Assembly: GCA_964464825.1 (NCBI GenBank)
Contig: CAYXKL010000026.1
Coordinates: 1 to 26,660, forward strand
Direction: 5' to 3'
Length of the DNA: 26,660 nucleotides
Source of the DNA: DYJK01 sp964464825
GTDB lineage: Bacteria > Bacteroidota > Ignavibacteria > Ignavibacteriales > Melioribacteraceae
Below, in pieces: positions 14,700 to 22,026 of the stretch. Under the pieces are notes generated by a model. It ran no database searches and was not told the DNA's origin. It saw only the letters and a program-made list of their open reading frames with translations. Position 1 is the first letter of the stretch; each line of letters opens with the position of its first letter. Position numbers and translations under genes: made by a program.

Positions 14700-15746
14700 T
14701 TATCTTTGTTTAGTTAATTCTTGAGTTAATTGTTCTGCTACATATACAACTGCAGCAATTATTTTTGAATAATCCATTCTTTTGGGTCCCATAATTCCGA
14801 GTGTACCTTTCAAGTCGCCAATTTTATATTCTTTTGTAATCATACTGTAATCAGAAAGTTTTTCATCTTCATTTTCTCCTCCAATAGTTACAGTAAGATC
14901 TTTTTCTGAGGATAGATTCTCTTTATCTAAAATATGAATTATGATATCTTTATTCTCTATAAGCTCAATAACACTTTGGAATTGTTCGTGATTTACAAAT
15001 TCGGGTTGTTTTAAAATATTTTTTGTTCCGGTAATAATCGCTTTTTCACTGCTCAAATCAGTAAAAATTTTATCAACCGAATCTAAAAAAACTCGAATTA
15101 TAGGTTGATAGTTTTCACTACTTAATTCTCGGATACGATCTTGGAAAGTTGAACGGATTTCTGCAAATCTTAGTCCCGATAATTTTTCATTTAACAATTG
15201 CTGAACAGAATTTATCTGATCTTCTTTAATTTCAGCACTAATCTCCAATGTTATTGTTCTAATCAAACCGGATTTTACTGTAACAATAACTAAAATTCTT
15301 GTTGATGAAAGTTGAACAATTTGAATTTTTTCAAGATTTGCTTGTTCAAATTTTGGATAAGTGACCATCGCAAGCTGATTTGTTAGGTCGCTAAGAATAT
15401 GAGTAGTAATTTTTAACAATTCTTCAGTATCAGATGAAGCACTTCCTAAATTAACATTTATAAGTTGTTTCATCCGGTTATCTAACTTTGGTGGATCCAT
15501 CAAAGAATCAACGTAAATCCGGTAACCTTTATCTGTTGGCACTCTACCGGCAGATGTATGCGGATGATTAAGATATCCCAACTCTTCAAGATCGGACATA
15601 ATGTTCCTTATTGAAGCTGGTGATAGACCGATATCATATCTTTTCGATACGTTCCTCGAACCAACCGGATTTGCCGTAAGAATAAACTGGTGAATAACAA
15701 AACGGAGTATCGCTTTTTCTCTATCTTTTAATTTATAATCAATCAT
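14700..15746 (-). CDS. hrcA: Heat-inducible transcription repressor HrcA
   Basis: Represses heat-shock genes by binding CIRCE operators. The 348 residues begin MIDYKLKDREKAILRFVI, followed by the N-terminal winged helix (NPVGSRNVSKR, SPASIRNIMSDLEELGYL, HTSAGRVPTDKGYRIYVD). The remainder is the effector domain ending with ITKEYKIGDLKGTLGIMGPKRMDYSKIIAAVVYVAEQLT, a highly typical HrcA C-terminus. The frame is open up to 15812, but a GTG there lies inside the CIRCE-like operator and an ATG at 15803 is only 2 nt from it. The family normally starts close to the DREKAIL block and measures about 340-350 residues, so I use the ATG at 15746. The ATG at 15803 (367 residues) remains possible. It is the first gene of the heat-shock train. 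Confidence 0.94.
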   Translation of the reverse strand: MIDYKLKDREKAILRFVIHQFILTANPVGSRNVSKRYDIGLSPASIRNIMSDLEELGYLNHPHTSAGRVPTDKGYRIYVDSLMDPPKLDNRMKQLINVNLGSASSDTEELLKITTHILSDLTNQLAMVTYPKFEQANLEKIQIVQLSSTRILVIVTVKSGLIRTITLEISAEIKEDQINSVQQLLNEKLSGLRFAEIRSTFQDRIRELSSENYQPIIRVFLDSVDKIFTDLSSEKAIITGTKNILKQPEFVNHEQFQSVIELIENKDIIIHILDKENLSSEKDLTVTIGGENEDEKLSDYSMITKEYKIGDLKGTLGIMGPKRMDYSKIIAAVVYVAEQLTQELTKQR

Positions 15747-15805
15747 CTTTATAAACTTAAATAAATTGGGTTCAAAATTACCAAATTTTCCGTTACTTTT
15801 CATTA

Positions 15806-15832
15806 TTAGCACTTTTCAACAGAGGGTGCCAA
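15806..15832. promoter_or_regulatory. CIRCE-like operator upstream of hrcA
   Basis: TTAGCACTT, a 9-nt spacer and GGGTGCCAA match the CIRCE inverted repeat TTAGCACTC-N9-GAGTGCTAA at 8 of 9 and 7 of 9 positions with exact spacing. It lies just upstream of the HrcA coding region and just downstream of a TAAATTTG promoter box on the minus strand, the expected place for autoregulation by HrcA. Confidence 0.88.
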
Positions 15833-15846
15833 GTAAATGTTTCAGA

Positions 15847-15854
15847 CAAATTTA
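15847..15854 (-). promoter_or_regulatory. Promoter -7 box for the hrcA operon
   Basis: TAAATTTG on the minus strand matches TAnnTTTG exactly. A start of transcription a few bases downstream would place the CIRCE-like element in the first part of the leader. The upstream TTG box is not clear (TTA at the expected distance). Confidence 0.5.
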
Positions 15855-15885
15855 TGCTTTTAAAAGTTCACTAATCTAATTTGTT

Positions 15886-15893
15886 TATATTTG
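15886..15893 (+). promoter_or_regulatory. Promoter -7 box for purM
   Basis: TATATTTG matches TAnnTTTG exactly and lies 24 nt before the purM TTG start. The upstream element is weak (TTC at 15867-15869 instead of TTG). It diverges from the hrcA promoter. Confidence 0.5.
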
Positions 15894-15908
15894 TGAAAGT
15901 AAAAATAT

Positions 15909-15912
15909 GAGG
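15909..15912 (+). promoter_or_regulatory. Ribosome binding site GAGG supporting the purM TTG start
   Basis: GAGG lies 5 nt before TTG at 15918. The nearby ATG at 15907 is out of frame and closes after four codons, so the TTG is the credible start. Confidence 0.55.
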
Positions 15913-15917
15913 CAAGT

Positions 15918-16913
15918 TTGAGTATAGATTACAAATCCGCCGGGGTTAATATCCATGCCGGTGATGAAACTGTGGAAAGAATTAAATTATATGCTAAATC
16001 CACATTCAATAAAAATGTTCTATCAGGAATAGGCCATTTTGGTGCATTCTATCAAGTTGATCTTTCGAAATGGAGAAATCCAGTACTCGTTTCAAGCGTA
16101 GATGGAGTTGGTACAAAATTAAAAATTGCCTTTATGATGGATAAGCACGATACAGTTGGGCAAGATCTTGTTAATCATTGTGTGAATGATATTGCTGTGT
16201 GCGGAGCCGAACCACAGTATTTTATGGATTACCTTGCCTTCGGAAAACTTTTTCCGGATAAAGCTGAACAAATTATCAAGGGATTTTCTATTGCTTGTAA
16301 TGAAAATAATGTTGCACTAATAGGCGGTGAGACAGCTGAAATGCCGGGTCTTTATGATGAAAATGAATACGATATTTCTGGAACTATTGTGGGAATTGTT
16401 GAACGGGATAAAATAATTGATGGTAAACTTGTTACTTCAGGTGATGTTTTAATTGGTTTTAAATCGAACGGTTTACATACAAATGGTTTTTCACTGGCAA
16501 GAAAAGTACTTTTCGATAAATATAAAATAAACGATAAAATTGATGAACTGGAATTAACATTGGGTGAGGAACTTTTAAAAGTTCATAAATCGTACTTAAA
16601 AATTATTAGTGAGTTGAAAGACAATATTCCGATTAAAGCTTTTTCGCATATTACCGGTGGTGGAATTATTGGGAATACTATGCGCGTTGTTCCAAAAAAT
16701 CTCTCAATACAAATGGACTGGAATTCATGGGAATTACCGGGAATTTTTAGGCTGATTCAAAAGTCCGGAGATATTAGTGATGATGAGATGAGAAATGTTT
16801 TTAATTTAGGAATTGGTCTGGTTGCCATAGTTAGTAAAAATGACTCAGATAAGGTACTTATGCTTTCAAAAATTTTAAATGAACCGGGTATTGTTATCGG
16901 CAGTATACAATAA
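15918..16913 (+). CDS. purM: Phosphoribosylformylglycinamidine cyclo-ligase (AIR synthetase)
   Basis: Fifth step of purine synthesis: ATP-dependent closure of FGAM to aminoimidazole ribotide, in the cytoplasm. The 331-residue protein shows the PurM signatures DYKSAGVNIHAGDETVERIK, SSVDGVGTKLKIA, GQDLVNHCVNDIAVCGAEPQYFMDYLA, GGETAEMPGLY, GFKSNGLHTNGFSLAR and THITGGGI-like SHITGGGIIGN. It starts at a TTG with GAGG in front; no in-frame ATG lies nearby. It reads away from hrcA and is followed 65 nt later by the tatD-radical SAM gene. A short hairpin in that gap lacks a T-run, so cotranscription is possible. Confidence 0.97.
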   Translation: MSIDYKSAGVNIHAGDETVERIKLYAKSTFNKNVLSGIGHFGAFYQVDLSKWRNPVLVSSVDGVGTKLKIAFMMDKHDTVGQDLVNHCVNDIAVCGAEPQYFMDYLAFGKLFPDKAEQIIKGFSIACNENNVALIGGETAEMPGLYDENEYDISGTIVGIVERDKIIDGKLVTSGDVLIGFKSNGLHTNGFSLARKVLFDKYKINDKIDELELTLGEELLKVHKSYLKIISELKDNIPIKAFSHITGGGIIGNTMRVVPKNLSIQMDWNSWELPGIFRLIQKSGDISDDEMRNVFNLGIGLVAIVSKNDSDKVLMLSKILNEPGIVIGSIQ

Positions 16914-16978
16914 CAACATTCTTCATATCGACCTTCTTTTAAAAATGAAGGGACGGGAATAAGTTAAGAAAGAGTAAT

Positions 16979-18337
16979 ATGTTCACAGATACACACGCAC
17001 ATTTATTTTACCCAAATTTCAAAGACGATCTTGATAAGGTAATTGAAAAAGCAAAAAATAACGGTGTTGATTACATCCTTGTTCCAGCTACTGATATTGC
17101 AACATCCAAACAAGCTATTGAGCTATCTGAAAAATATGATTTCATTTTTGCTTCAGTCGGCATCCATCCTCATGATACAAAAGATTGGTCGGATAATCTC
17201 ATAACCGAATTAGAAGAACTTGCTAATCACAAAAAGGTAGTTGCTATTGGTGAAATAGGATTGGATTATTATTATGATTTTTCACCTCGCAAAAAACAAT
17301 TACAAGCATTTGAATCTCAAATAAACCTTGCTTTAAAACTTGATAAACCAATTATTGTTCATAACCGCGATTCAAATGATGATATAATGAACTTTGCACG
17401 GAAATACAAAGAGAGCGGATTGCGTGCACAATACCATTGTTTTGCCGGATCTATTGCAGATGCAAGAGAACTTATAGAAATGCATCATTACATTTCATTT
17501 CCGGGTAACATAACTTTTAAAAAAGCTGATACTTTAAGAAATGTTTTAAGTAGAATTGCTGTAGAAAATTTGCTGCTTGAAACCGATTCCCCTTTTATGA
17601 CTCCGGTTCCGCATCGTGGTGAAAGAAATGAACCGGCTTTAATCAAATTAATAGCAGAAAAAATAGCTGAAGTTCACCAATTGAGGGTTGAAGACGTGGC
17701 ACGAACAACATCATACAACGCATACAAACTTTTCGGAATTGGAAATAAACCAGTGCTAAGTTATACTTATCAAATTGGACAATCACTATACATTAACGTA
17801 ACCAACCGATGCAATGCGGATTGTGTTTTCTGTGATCGCAAAGGCGAGGCTGTGATCAACGGTTACAATTTAAAAATGAAAAAATCTGAAGAACCTGATG
17901 CTAAGGTTTACATTAAAGAAATCGGAGATCCTAAAAAATATACTGAGATTGTTTTTTGCGGATACGGTGAACCAACTATACGTTGGGATGTTGTTAAAGA
18001 AATTGCCAAATACGTGAAAGACAACGGTGGTAAAACAAGAATGAATACAGACGGACATGGAAGTTTCATCAACAAACGAGACATAACCCCCGAACTTGAT
18101 GGATTGATCGACACTGTTTCCATCAGCTTAAATTCTATCGATCCCGAACAATATTCAAAATTAATGCGTATTGATCCTTCTTTGCATCAAGAGATGCTTG
18201 ACTTTGCAAAGCGAGCAAAGAATTATACACATGTTGTTTTATCAATTGTTGGTATGAGTGAAGTTGATTCCGAAGCAGCTAAAAAATTCGTAACGGAAGA
18301 AATCGGGGTTGATTTCAGAGAACGTGAATACTTTTAA
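16979..18337 (+). CDS. TatD-family metal-dependent hydrolase fused to a radical SAM domain
   Basis: Two enzymes in one 452-residue chain. Residues 1-255 are a complete TatD-type TIM-barrel hydrolase (DNase family): metal ligands H6 and H8 (DTHAHL), E92 (GEIGLDYYYD), H128 (IIVHNRD), H153 (QYHCFAG) and D203 (ETDSPF). Residues about 265-452 form a radical SAM domain with the [4Fe-4S] motif CNADCVFC (C278, C282, C285) and a GYGEPT motif (328-333) for SAM binding. A short linker (NKPVLSYTYQIGQS) joins them. The second part is short (about 190 residues) and resembles the small radical SAM proteins known to be encoded beside tatD, here joined to it. The substrate of the radical SAM half is unknown. 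The frame is continuous across the junction. The gene is followed 16 nt later by a PBP4-type gene. Confidence 0.9.
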   Translation: MFTDTHAHLFYPNFKDDLDKVIEKAKNNGVDYILVPATDIATSKQAIELSEKYDFIFASVGIHPHDTKDWSDNLITELEELANHKKVVAIGEIGLDYYYDFSPRKKQLQAFESQINLALKLDKPIIVHNRDSNDDIMNFARKYKESGLRAQYHCFAGSIADARELIEMHHYISFPGNITFKKADTLRNVLSRIAVENLLLETDSPFMTPVPHRGERNEPALIKLIAEKIAEVHQLRVEDVARTTSYNAYKLFGIGNKPVLSYTYQIGQSLYINVTNRCNADCVFCDRKGEAVINGYNLKMKKSEEPDAKVYIKEIGDPKKYTEIVFCGYGEPTIRWDVVKEIAKYVKDNGGKTRMNTDGHGSFINKRDITPELDGLIDTVSISLNSIDPEQYSKLMRIDPSLHQEMLDFAKRAKNYTHVVLSIVGMSEVDSEAAKKFVTEEIGVDFREREYF

Positions 18338-18353
18338 TTTATCGCGGTACAAT

Positions 18354-19784
18354 GTGAACAAAAAAAAATATTTATTATTTATAATTTCAATTCTGTTTCT
18401 AAATTACCTAATATATCCTCAATCACTAAATGATAAGATAGACAGTTTATTAACTGACGATTTCTTTAAAAACACACAAATCGGGATTGACATTTATGAT
18501 TTAAGTAACAAAAAAAATCTTTATAGTAAAAATGAAAACTTACTGTTAAGACCGGCTTCAACCTTAAAAATTCTGACTACTGTTGCATCATTATTATTCT
18601 TGGAAGATTACAATTTTCAGACATCAATCTATTACACCGGTAAAATTAAAGATTCAGTTTTTCTTGGTGATCTTTATTTAGTAGGAGGACTAGATCCGGA
18701 TTTTACAACAAATGATTTAGATTCTCTTGTAGCTGAAATAAAAATTTACGGCATTAATAAAATTGAAGGAAATATTTATTCTGATGTTTCTGTAATGGAT
18801 TCCCTTTTCTGGGGTGAGGGATGGATGTGGGATGATGACCCTTATACTTTTGCTGCTTATCTATCGGCATTAAATATTAATGATAACTCTATAAAAATTA
18901 TTTACTCCCCGGGTGAAATTGGAAAACCACCAATTATAAAATTATTACCTGAAACTAAATATTTTGAAGTAGCTAATAATGCTAATACGGTAGATAGCGA
19001 TTCAAATTCGTTAAATATAATACGCGATTGGATTAACCGAAGTAACAAAATTTTAGTTGATGGATTAATTCCTTTTAGTGAAAAATCTGATACTTTAGAA
19101 TTTAATGTATTCAATCCAGCAAAATATTTCTCTACATTATTTATCGAAGCACTTGACCGTTATGAAATAAATCATAATAAAGATATCAAATATGGAAATC
19201 TTCCAGAAGATGCAGATCAACTTTTCACTTTGGAAAGAAGTATCGATTCAGTTATAACGAGAACTAATAAAGGGAGTGAAAACTTAAGTGCTGAAATGCT
19301 GCTTAGGGCATTAGGTCTGGAATACTACGGTAAACCAACATCTGCTGCAAAAGGGATAAAATTGATAGATAGTTTAATTATTATGGCTGGATTTGATCCC
19401 GAAAATTTTAGAATTGCTGATGGTTCCGGATTATCATTTTATAATCTTGTTTCTCCAAGTTTAATAAACGGCATTTTAAAATATGTTTTTAATGAAGAGC
19501 CTGACTTATTTATTAAACTTTATAATTCTTTCCCTATCTCTGCCTACGATGGAACTCTAAAAAATCGGATGATCGATAGTAATACGAACAAAAAAGTTCG
19601 GGCAAAAACCGGAACACTTAGCGGTGTGAGCACTCTTGCCGGTTACATGACAAACAGAAATAATCATTTAATTGCATTTACTATTATGATTCAAAACTAT
19701 GTTGGGAGTGCAAAATCTGCTCGTGATTTACAAGATAGAATTTGTGAACTTATCTATAATGCAAAATTGGAAAATTACGAATGA
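18354..19784 (+). CDS. dacB: D-alanyl-D-alanine carboxypeptidase/endopeptidase, PBP4 type
   Basis: Periplasmic penicillin-binding protein of the S13 family, trimming peptidoglycan stems and cross-links. The frame is open from a TTG at 18309 inside the preceding gene; I prefer the GTG at 18354, which directly precedes a signal peptide (NKKKYLLFIISILFLNYLIYPQS). From that start (476 residues) the three active-site motifs are S69-T-L-K72 (RPASTLKILTT), S308-E-N310 (NKGSENLSAEML) and K418-T-G (RAKTGTLSGVS). DGSGLS and the SALNINDNSI segment are also typical of PBP4. The large insert between the first two motifs is as in the family. It overlaps prmA by 4 nt (ATGA). Confidence 0.93.
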   Translation: MNKKKYLLFIISILFLNYLIYPQSLNDKIDSLLTDDFFKNTQIGIDIYDLSNKKNLYSKNENLLLRPASTLKILTTVASLLFLEDYNFQTSIYYTGKIKDSVFLGDLYLVGGLDPDFTTNDLDSLVAEIKIYGINKIEGNIYSDVSVMDSLFWGEGWMWDDDPYTFAAYLSALNINDNSIKIIYSPGEIGKPPIIKLLPETKYFEVANNANTVDSDSNSLNIIRDWINRSNKILVDGLIPFSEKSDTLEFNVFNPAKYFSTLFIEALDRYEINHNKDIKYGNLPEDADQLFTLERSIDSVITRTNKGSENLSAEMLLRALGLEYYGKPTSAAKGIKLIDSLIIMAGFDPENFRIADGSGLSFYNLVSPSLINGILKYVFNEEPDLFIKLYNSFPISAYDGTLKNRMIDSNTNKKVRAKTGTLSGVSTLAGYMTNRNNHLIAFTIMIQNYVGSAKSARDLQDRICELIYNAKLENYE

Positions 19785-20629
19785 AAAAGTATAAACAGTT
19801 TACAATTCAAACTTTACCTATAAATAACGAGGAAATAAGCGGTCTTCTATGGCAACTTGAACTTTCAGGAATTACTGAAACTGATAAGGGACTAATCATT
19901 TACACTGACAAAACAAAAAAAATTTCAATAAAAAATATAAAGCTGATACTCGACAAAGCAATTGAAGAAAATCTCATAAAGAAATATGAACTGACAGAAG
20001 AAGAATTTGAAGATAGAAATTGGAATGAAGAATATGAAAAGAATGTCCGCATAATTGAAGTGACTGATAAAATTGTAATCAAACCTTCTTTCAAAGAATA
20101 TAAAGCGAAAGAAGAACAAATTGTTATTACAATAGATCCTAAAATGTCTTTTGGTACCGGTGAACATGAAACGACCAGATTGGTTTTAATGATGCTCGAA
20201 AAATATATTAAAAAAAATGATTTTGTTCTTGATGTCGGATCGGGTACCGGTATTCTTGCAATTGGATCCGTACTTCTCGGAGCCAAAAAAGCTATTGGTA
20301 TTGATAATGATGAGTGGTGTCTGTTAAATGGAATTGAGAATGTGAAGCAAAATAATCTGGAAGAAAAAGTAGAAATACGATTATGTGAATTACATCAGAT
20401 TGAAGAAAAGAATTTTGATCTCATTATTGCAAACATCAATAAACATATATTATTAGATATTTCTGCCTTACTTCAGAAGAAACTAAAAAAAGATGGAGTA
20501 CTGATACTCTCCGGACTGCTATTCTCAGACGAAGAGGATATTATCTCAATGTATCATTCAAACGGATTTAGTTATATAGAAAAGAAACTGATGAACGAAT
20601 GGCTCGCTTTATCCTTCAATAAATTATAG
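19781..20629 (+). CDS. prmA: Ribosomal protein L11 methyltransferase PrmA
   Basis: SAM-dependent methyltransferase that trimethylates ribosomal protein L11. The 282 residues have an N-terminal L11-recognition domain (about 1-105, including DRNWNEEYEKN at 78-88), then DPKMSFGTGEHETT (119-132), the SAM motif DVGSGTGILAIG (151-162) and ANINKHILLDI, matching the family's N-I motif near the active site. The ATG overlaps the dacB stop. Its 3' end overlaps the convergent marR-type gene by 6 nt, with no terminator between them, so the two transcripts may interfere. Confidence 0.95.
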   Translation: MKKYKQFTIQTLPINNEEISGLLWQLELSGITETDKGLIIYTDKTKKISIKNIKLILDKAIEENLIKKYELTEEEFEDRNWNEEYEKNVRIIEVTDKIVIKPSFKEYKAKEEQIVITIDPKMSFGTGEHETTRLVLMMLEKYIKKNDFVLDVGSGTGILAIGSVLLGAKKAIGIDNDEWCLLNGIENVKQNNLEEKVEIRLCELHQIEEKNFDLIIANINKHILLDISALLQKKLKKDGVLILSGLLFSDEEDIISMYHSNGFSYIEKKLMNEWLALSFNKL

Positions 20630-21049
20630 CTCAAATTTTTCTAGGATTTCTATCACTTGTCTCTGTTCATCCTCGGTAAGTTTTTCTGATACTGCTAATA
20701 TTTTTTCTTTATACGCTGGTAGTATTTGTTCTATTTTCTGTTTTCCCAAAGCAGTCAATTCTGCAAGTACAACTCTTCTATCTTCTTTTGAATGAACTCT
20801 TTTTATCAATCCTTCTTTTTCCAAATTATCAGCCACACAAGTTATGTTGGCACCGGTAACCATCATCAACTCGCTAATCCTTTTTAAATGAATCGATCCT
20901 AATCTATTTAATATTTCTAGCATTCCAAACTGCGGAATTGTTAATTTCAATTCAGTTAGAATTTCTAATTGAGTTCTCCGGAATTTTTCGTTAACCCTAA
21001 ATATTACTTCAAATAAATGGAGCGCTTTAGCAGTTTTATCGGTTGACAT
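20624..21049 (-). CDS. MarR-family transcriptional regulator
   Basis: The 141-residue protein starts at the ATG at 21049. The frame runs on to 21100, but GGAG at 21055-21058 favours the inner ATG. It has the MarR winged helix-turn-helix: LTIPQFGMLEILNRLGSIHLKRISELMMVTGANITCVADNLEKEGLIKRVHSKEDRRVVLAELTALGKQKI, with the wing motif RVHSKEDRRVV, flanked by dimerisation helices. MarR proteins are small-molecule or redox-responsive dimers that often control a divergent gene. Here the divergent gene is the acetolactate decarboxylase (start 21173), across a 123-nt region with a palindrome. The ligand is unknown. Confidence 0.92.
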   Translation of the reverse strand: MSTDKTAKALHLFEVIFRVNEKFRRTQLEILTELKLTIPQFGMLEILNRLGSIHLKRISELMMVTGANITCVADNLEKEGLIKRVHSKEDRRVVLAELTALGKQKIEQILPAYKEKILAVSEKLTEDEQRQVIEILEKFEL

Positions 21050-21054
21050 AATTT

Positions 21055-21058
21055 CTCC
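21055..21058 (-). promoter_or_regulatory. Ribosome binding site GGAG deciding the marR-type start
   Basis: GGAG lies 5 nt before the ATG at 21049. The longer frame would add a hydrophobic leader (QLLLQFLYYLIIG) that MarR proteins lack. Confidence 0.6.
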
Positions 21059-21150
21059 TATTATTAAATAATAAAGAAACTGTAATAGAAGCTGATTCAA
21101 TCTAATGAAAATATTTTACATTATTTTGAAAAAGTAAATTATCTTTATAA

Positions 21151-21160
21151 TTGAATTCAA
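21151..21160. promoter_or_regulatory. Palindrome TTGAATTCAA, candidate MarR operator
   Basis: A perfect 10-bp palindrome 12 nt before the acetolactate decarboxylase ATG. Its right part (ATTCAATC, 21155-21162) recurs at 21095-21102 nearer the regulator gene. MarR dimers bind such palindromes in divergent regions. The link is inferred from position only. Confidence 0.35.
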
Positions 21161-21172
21161 TCAGGTTAAGAA

Positions 21173-21934
21173 ATGAAAAAGATTTTTCTTTTATTAATTT
21201 CAATTATTTTTTTTGCATGCAGCTCTTCTAATAAATCTACAATTGTACAAGTTTCCACCATCGATGCTCTTTTGACCGGATTGTACGATGGAGTAATACC
21301 TCTCCAAAAAATTATACAATACGGTAACTTCGGTATCGGCACTTTTGATAAACTTGATGGCGAGATGATTATTCTTGATGGTATTGTTTATCAAATAAAA
21401 GCTGATGGAAAAGTTTATAGACCAGCAGAAGATTTAACAACTCCCTTTTTTACGGTAACAAATTATTCCCAACCAGCATTTACGTACACTCATTCATCAA
21501 CAACTTTTAATAACTTTGAAAAATCTTTAGATGATTCGATAAAAAACAAAAATCTTTTCTATACTGTAAGAGTGAGCGGCAATTTTAAATATGTGAAAAC
21601 GAGAAGTGTCCCTTCGCAAACAAAACCGTACATTCCTTTAAGCGAAGTCACAAAAAACCAAAGTCTGTTTGAAAAAGAAAATGTTAGCGGAACAATTGTT
21701 GGTTTTCGTGTACCTTCATTTGCTTCGGGAATAAACGTACCGGGTTATCATTTACATTTTATTTCAGATGATAAAACTTTTGGCGGACACGTGCTCGATC
21801 TCTCGTTCGAAAATTGCAAAGCAGAAATTCTTCCGTTATACAATTTTAAATTGATTCTGCCCGAAAGCTCAGAATTTGGCGAAGTTGATTTTAATAAAAA
21901 TAGAACTGAAGAATTAAACAGAGTAGAAAAATAA
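21173..21934 (+). CDS. budA: Alpha-acetolactate decarboxylase, lipoprotein form
   Basis: Converts alpha-acetolactate to acetoin and CO2. The 253-residue protein has the acetolactate decarboxylase core. GTFDKLDGEMIILDG carries the catalytic Glu (E64); R144 lies in KTRSVPSQ; YHLHFISDDKTFGGHVLD supplies the zinc ligands H193, H195 and H206. These positions agree closely with those recalled for the Brevibacillus enzyme. The N-terminus is a lipoprotein signal peptide with Cys16 after IIFFA, followed by a Ser-rich tether, so the enzyme should sit outside the cytoplasm on a lipid anchor. No acetolactate synthase or butanediol dehydrogenase gene is near. It is divergent from the MarR-type regulator, the obvious candidate to control it. 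Confidence 0.93.
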   Translation: MKKIFLLLISIIFFACSSSNKSTIVQVSTIDALLTGLYDGVIPLQKIIQYGNFGIGTFDKLDGEMIILDGIVYQIKADGKVYRPAEDLTTPFFTVTNYSQPAFTYTHSSTTFNNFEKSLDDSIKNKNLFYTVRVSGNFKYVKTRSVPSQTKPYIPLSEVTKNQSLFEKENVSGTIVGFRVPSFASGINVPGYHLHFISDDKTFGGHVLDLSFENCKAEILPLYNFKLILPESSEFGEVDFNKNRTEELNRVEK

Positions 21935-21946
21935 GTTTATTACCCC

Positions 21947-22013
21947 CTTCGTGTATTCTTCATGTTACTTCGTGAAATAAAAAATTAATGAAATTATTCG
22001 AAGATTCACCAAG
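21947..22013. repeat. Degenerate CTTCGTG-type intergenic repeat
   Basis: CTTCGTG (21947), CTTCATG (21958) and CTTCGTG (21968) recur with a period of 10-11 nt. They are followed by an AT-rich centre and an inverted counterpart CGAAGATTCACCAAG (21999-22013). It fills the gap between the ends of budA and trpA. It is not a clean terminator for either gene. Confidence 0.55.
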
Positions 22014-22026
22014 AAAGACTATATCA

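Noticed and set aside
16932..16951. Hairpin CCTTC...GAAGG between purM and the TatD fusion as a terminator
   Set aside because: The stem is short and interrupted, and it is followed by GACGGG rather than a T-run, so a rho-independent terminator is not supported.
17870..18123. Antisense open frames over the radical SAM part of the TatD fusion
   Set aside because: Shadow frames; the plus-strand frame carries intact catalytic motifs.
19900..20286. 128-codon antisense frame within prmA
   Set aside because: Ser/Phe/Ile-rich shadow of the lysine/glutamate-rich prmA codons, without domain or start signal.
21115..21138. TTTAC/GTAAA inverted repeat in the marR-budA gap
   Set aside because: Five-base arms with a 14-nt spacer in very AT-rich DNA are expected by chance; the TTGAATTCAA palindrome is the better operator candidate.
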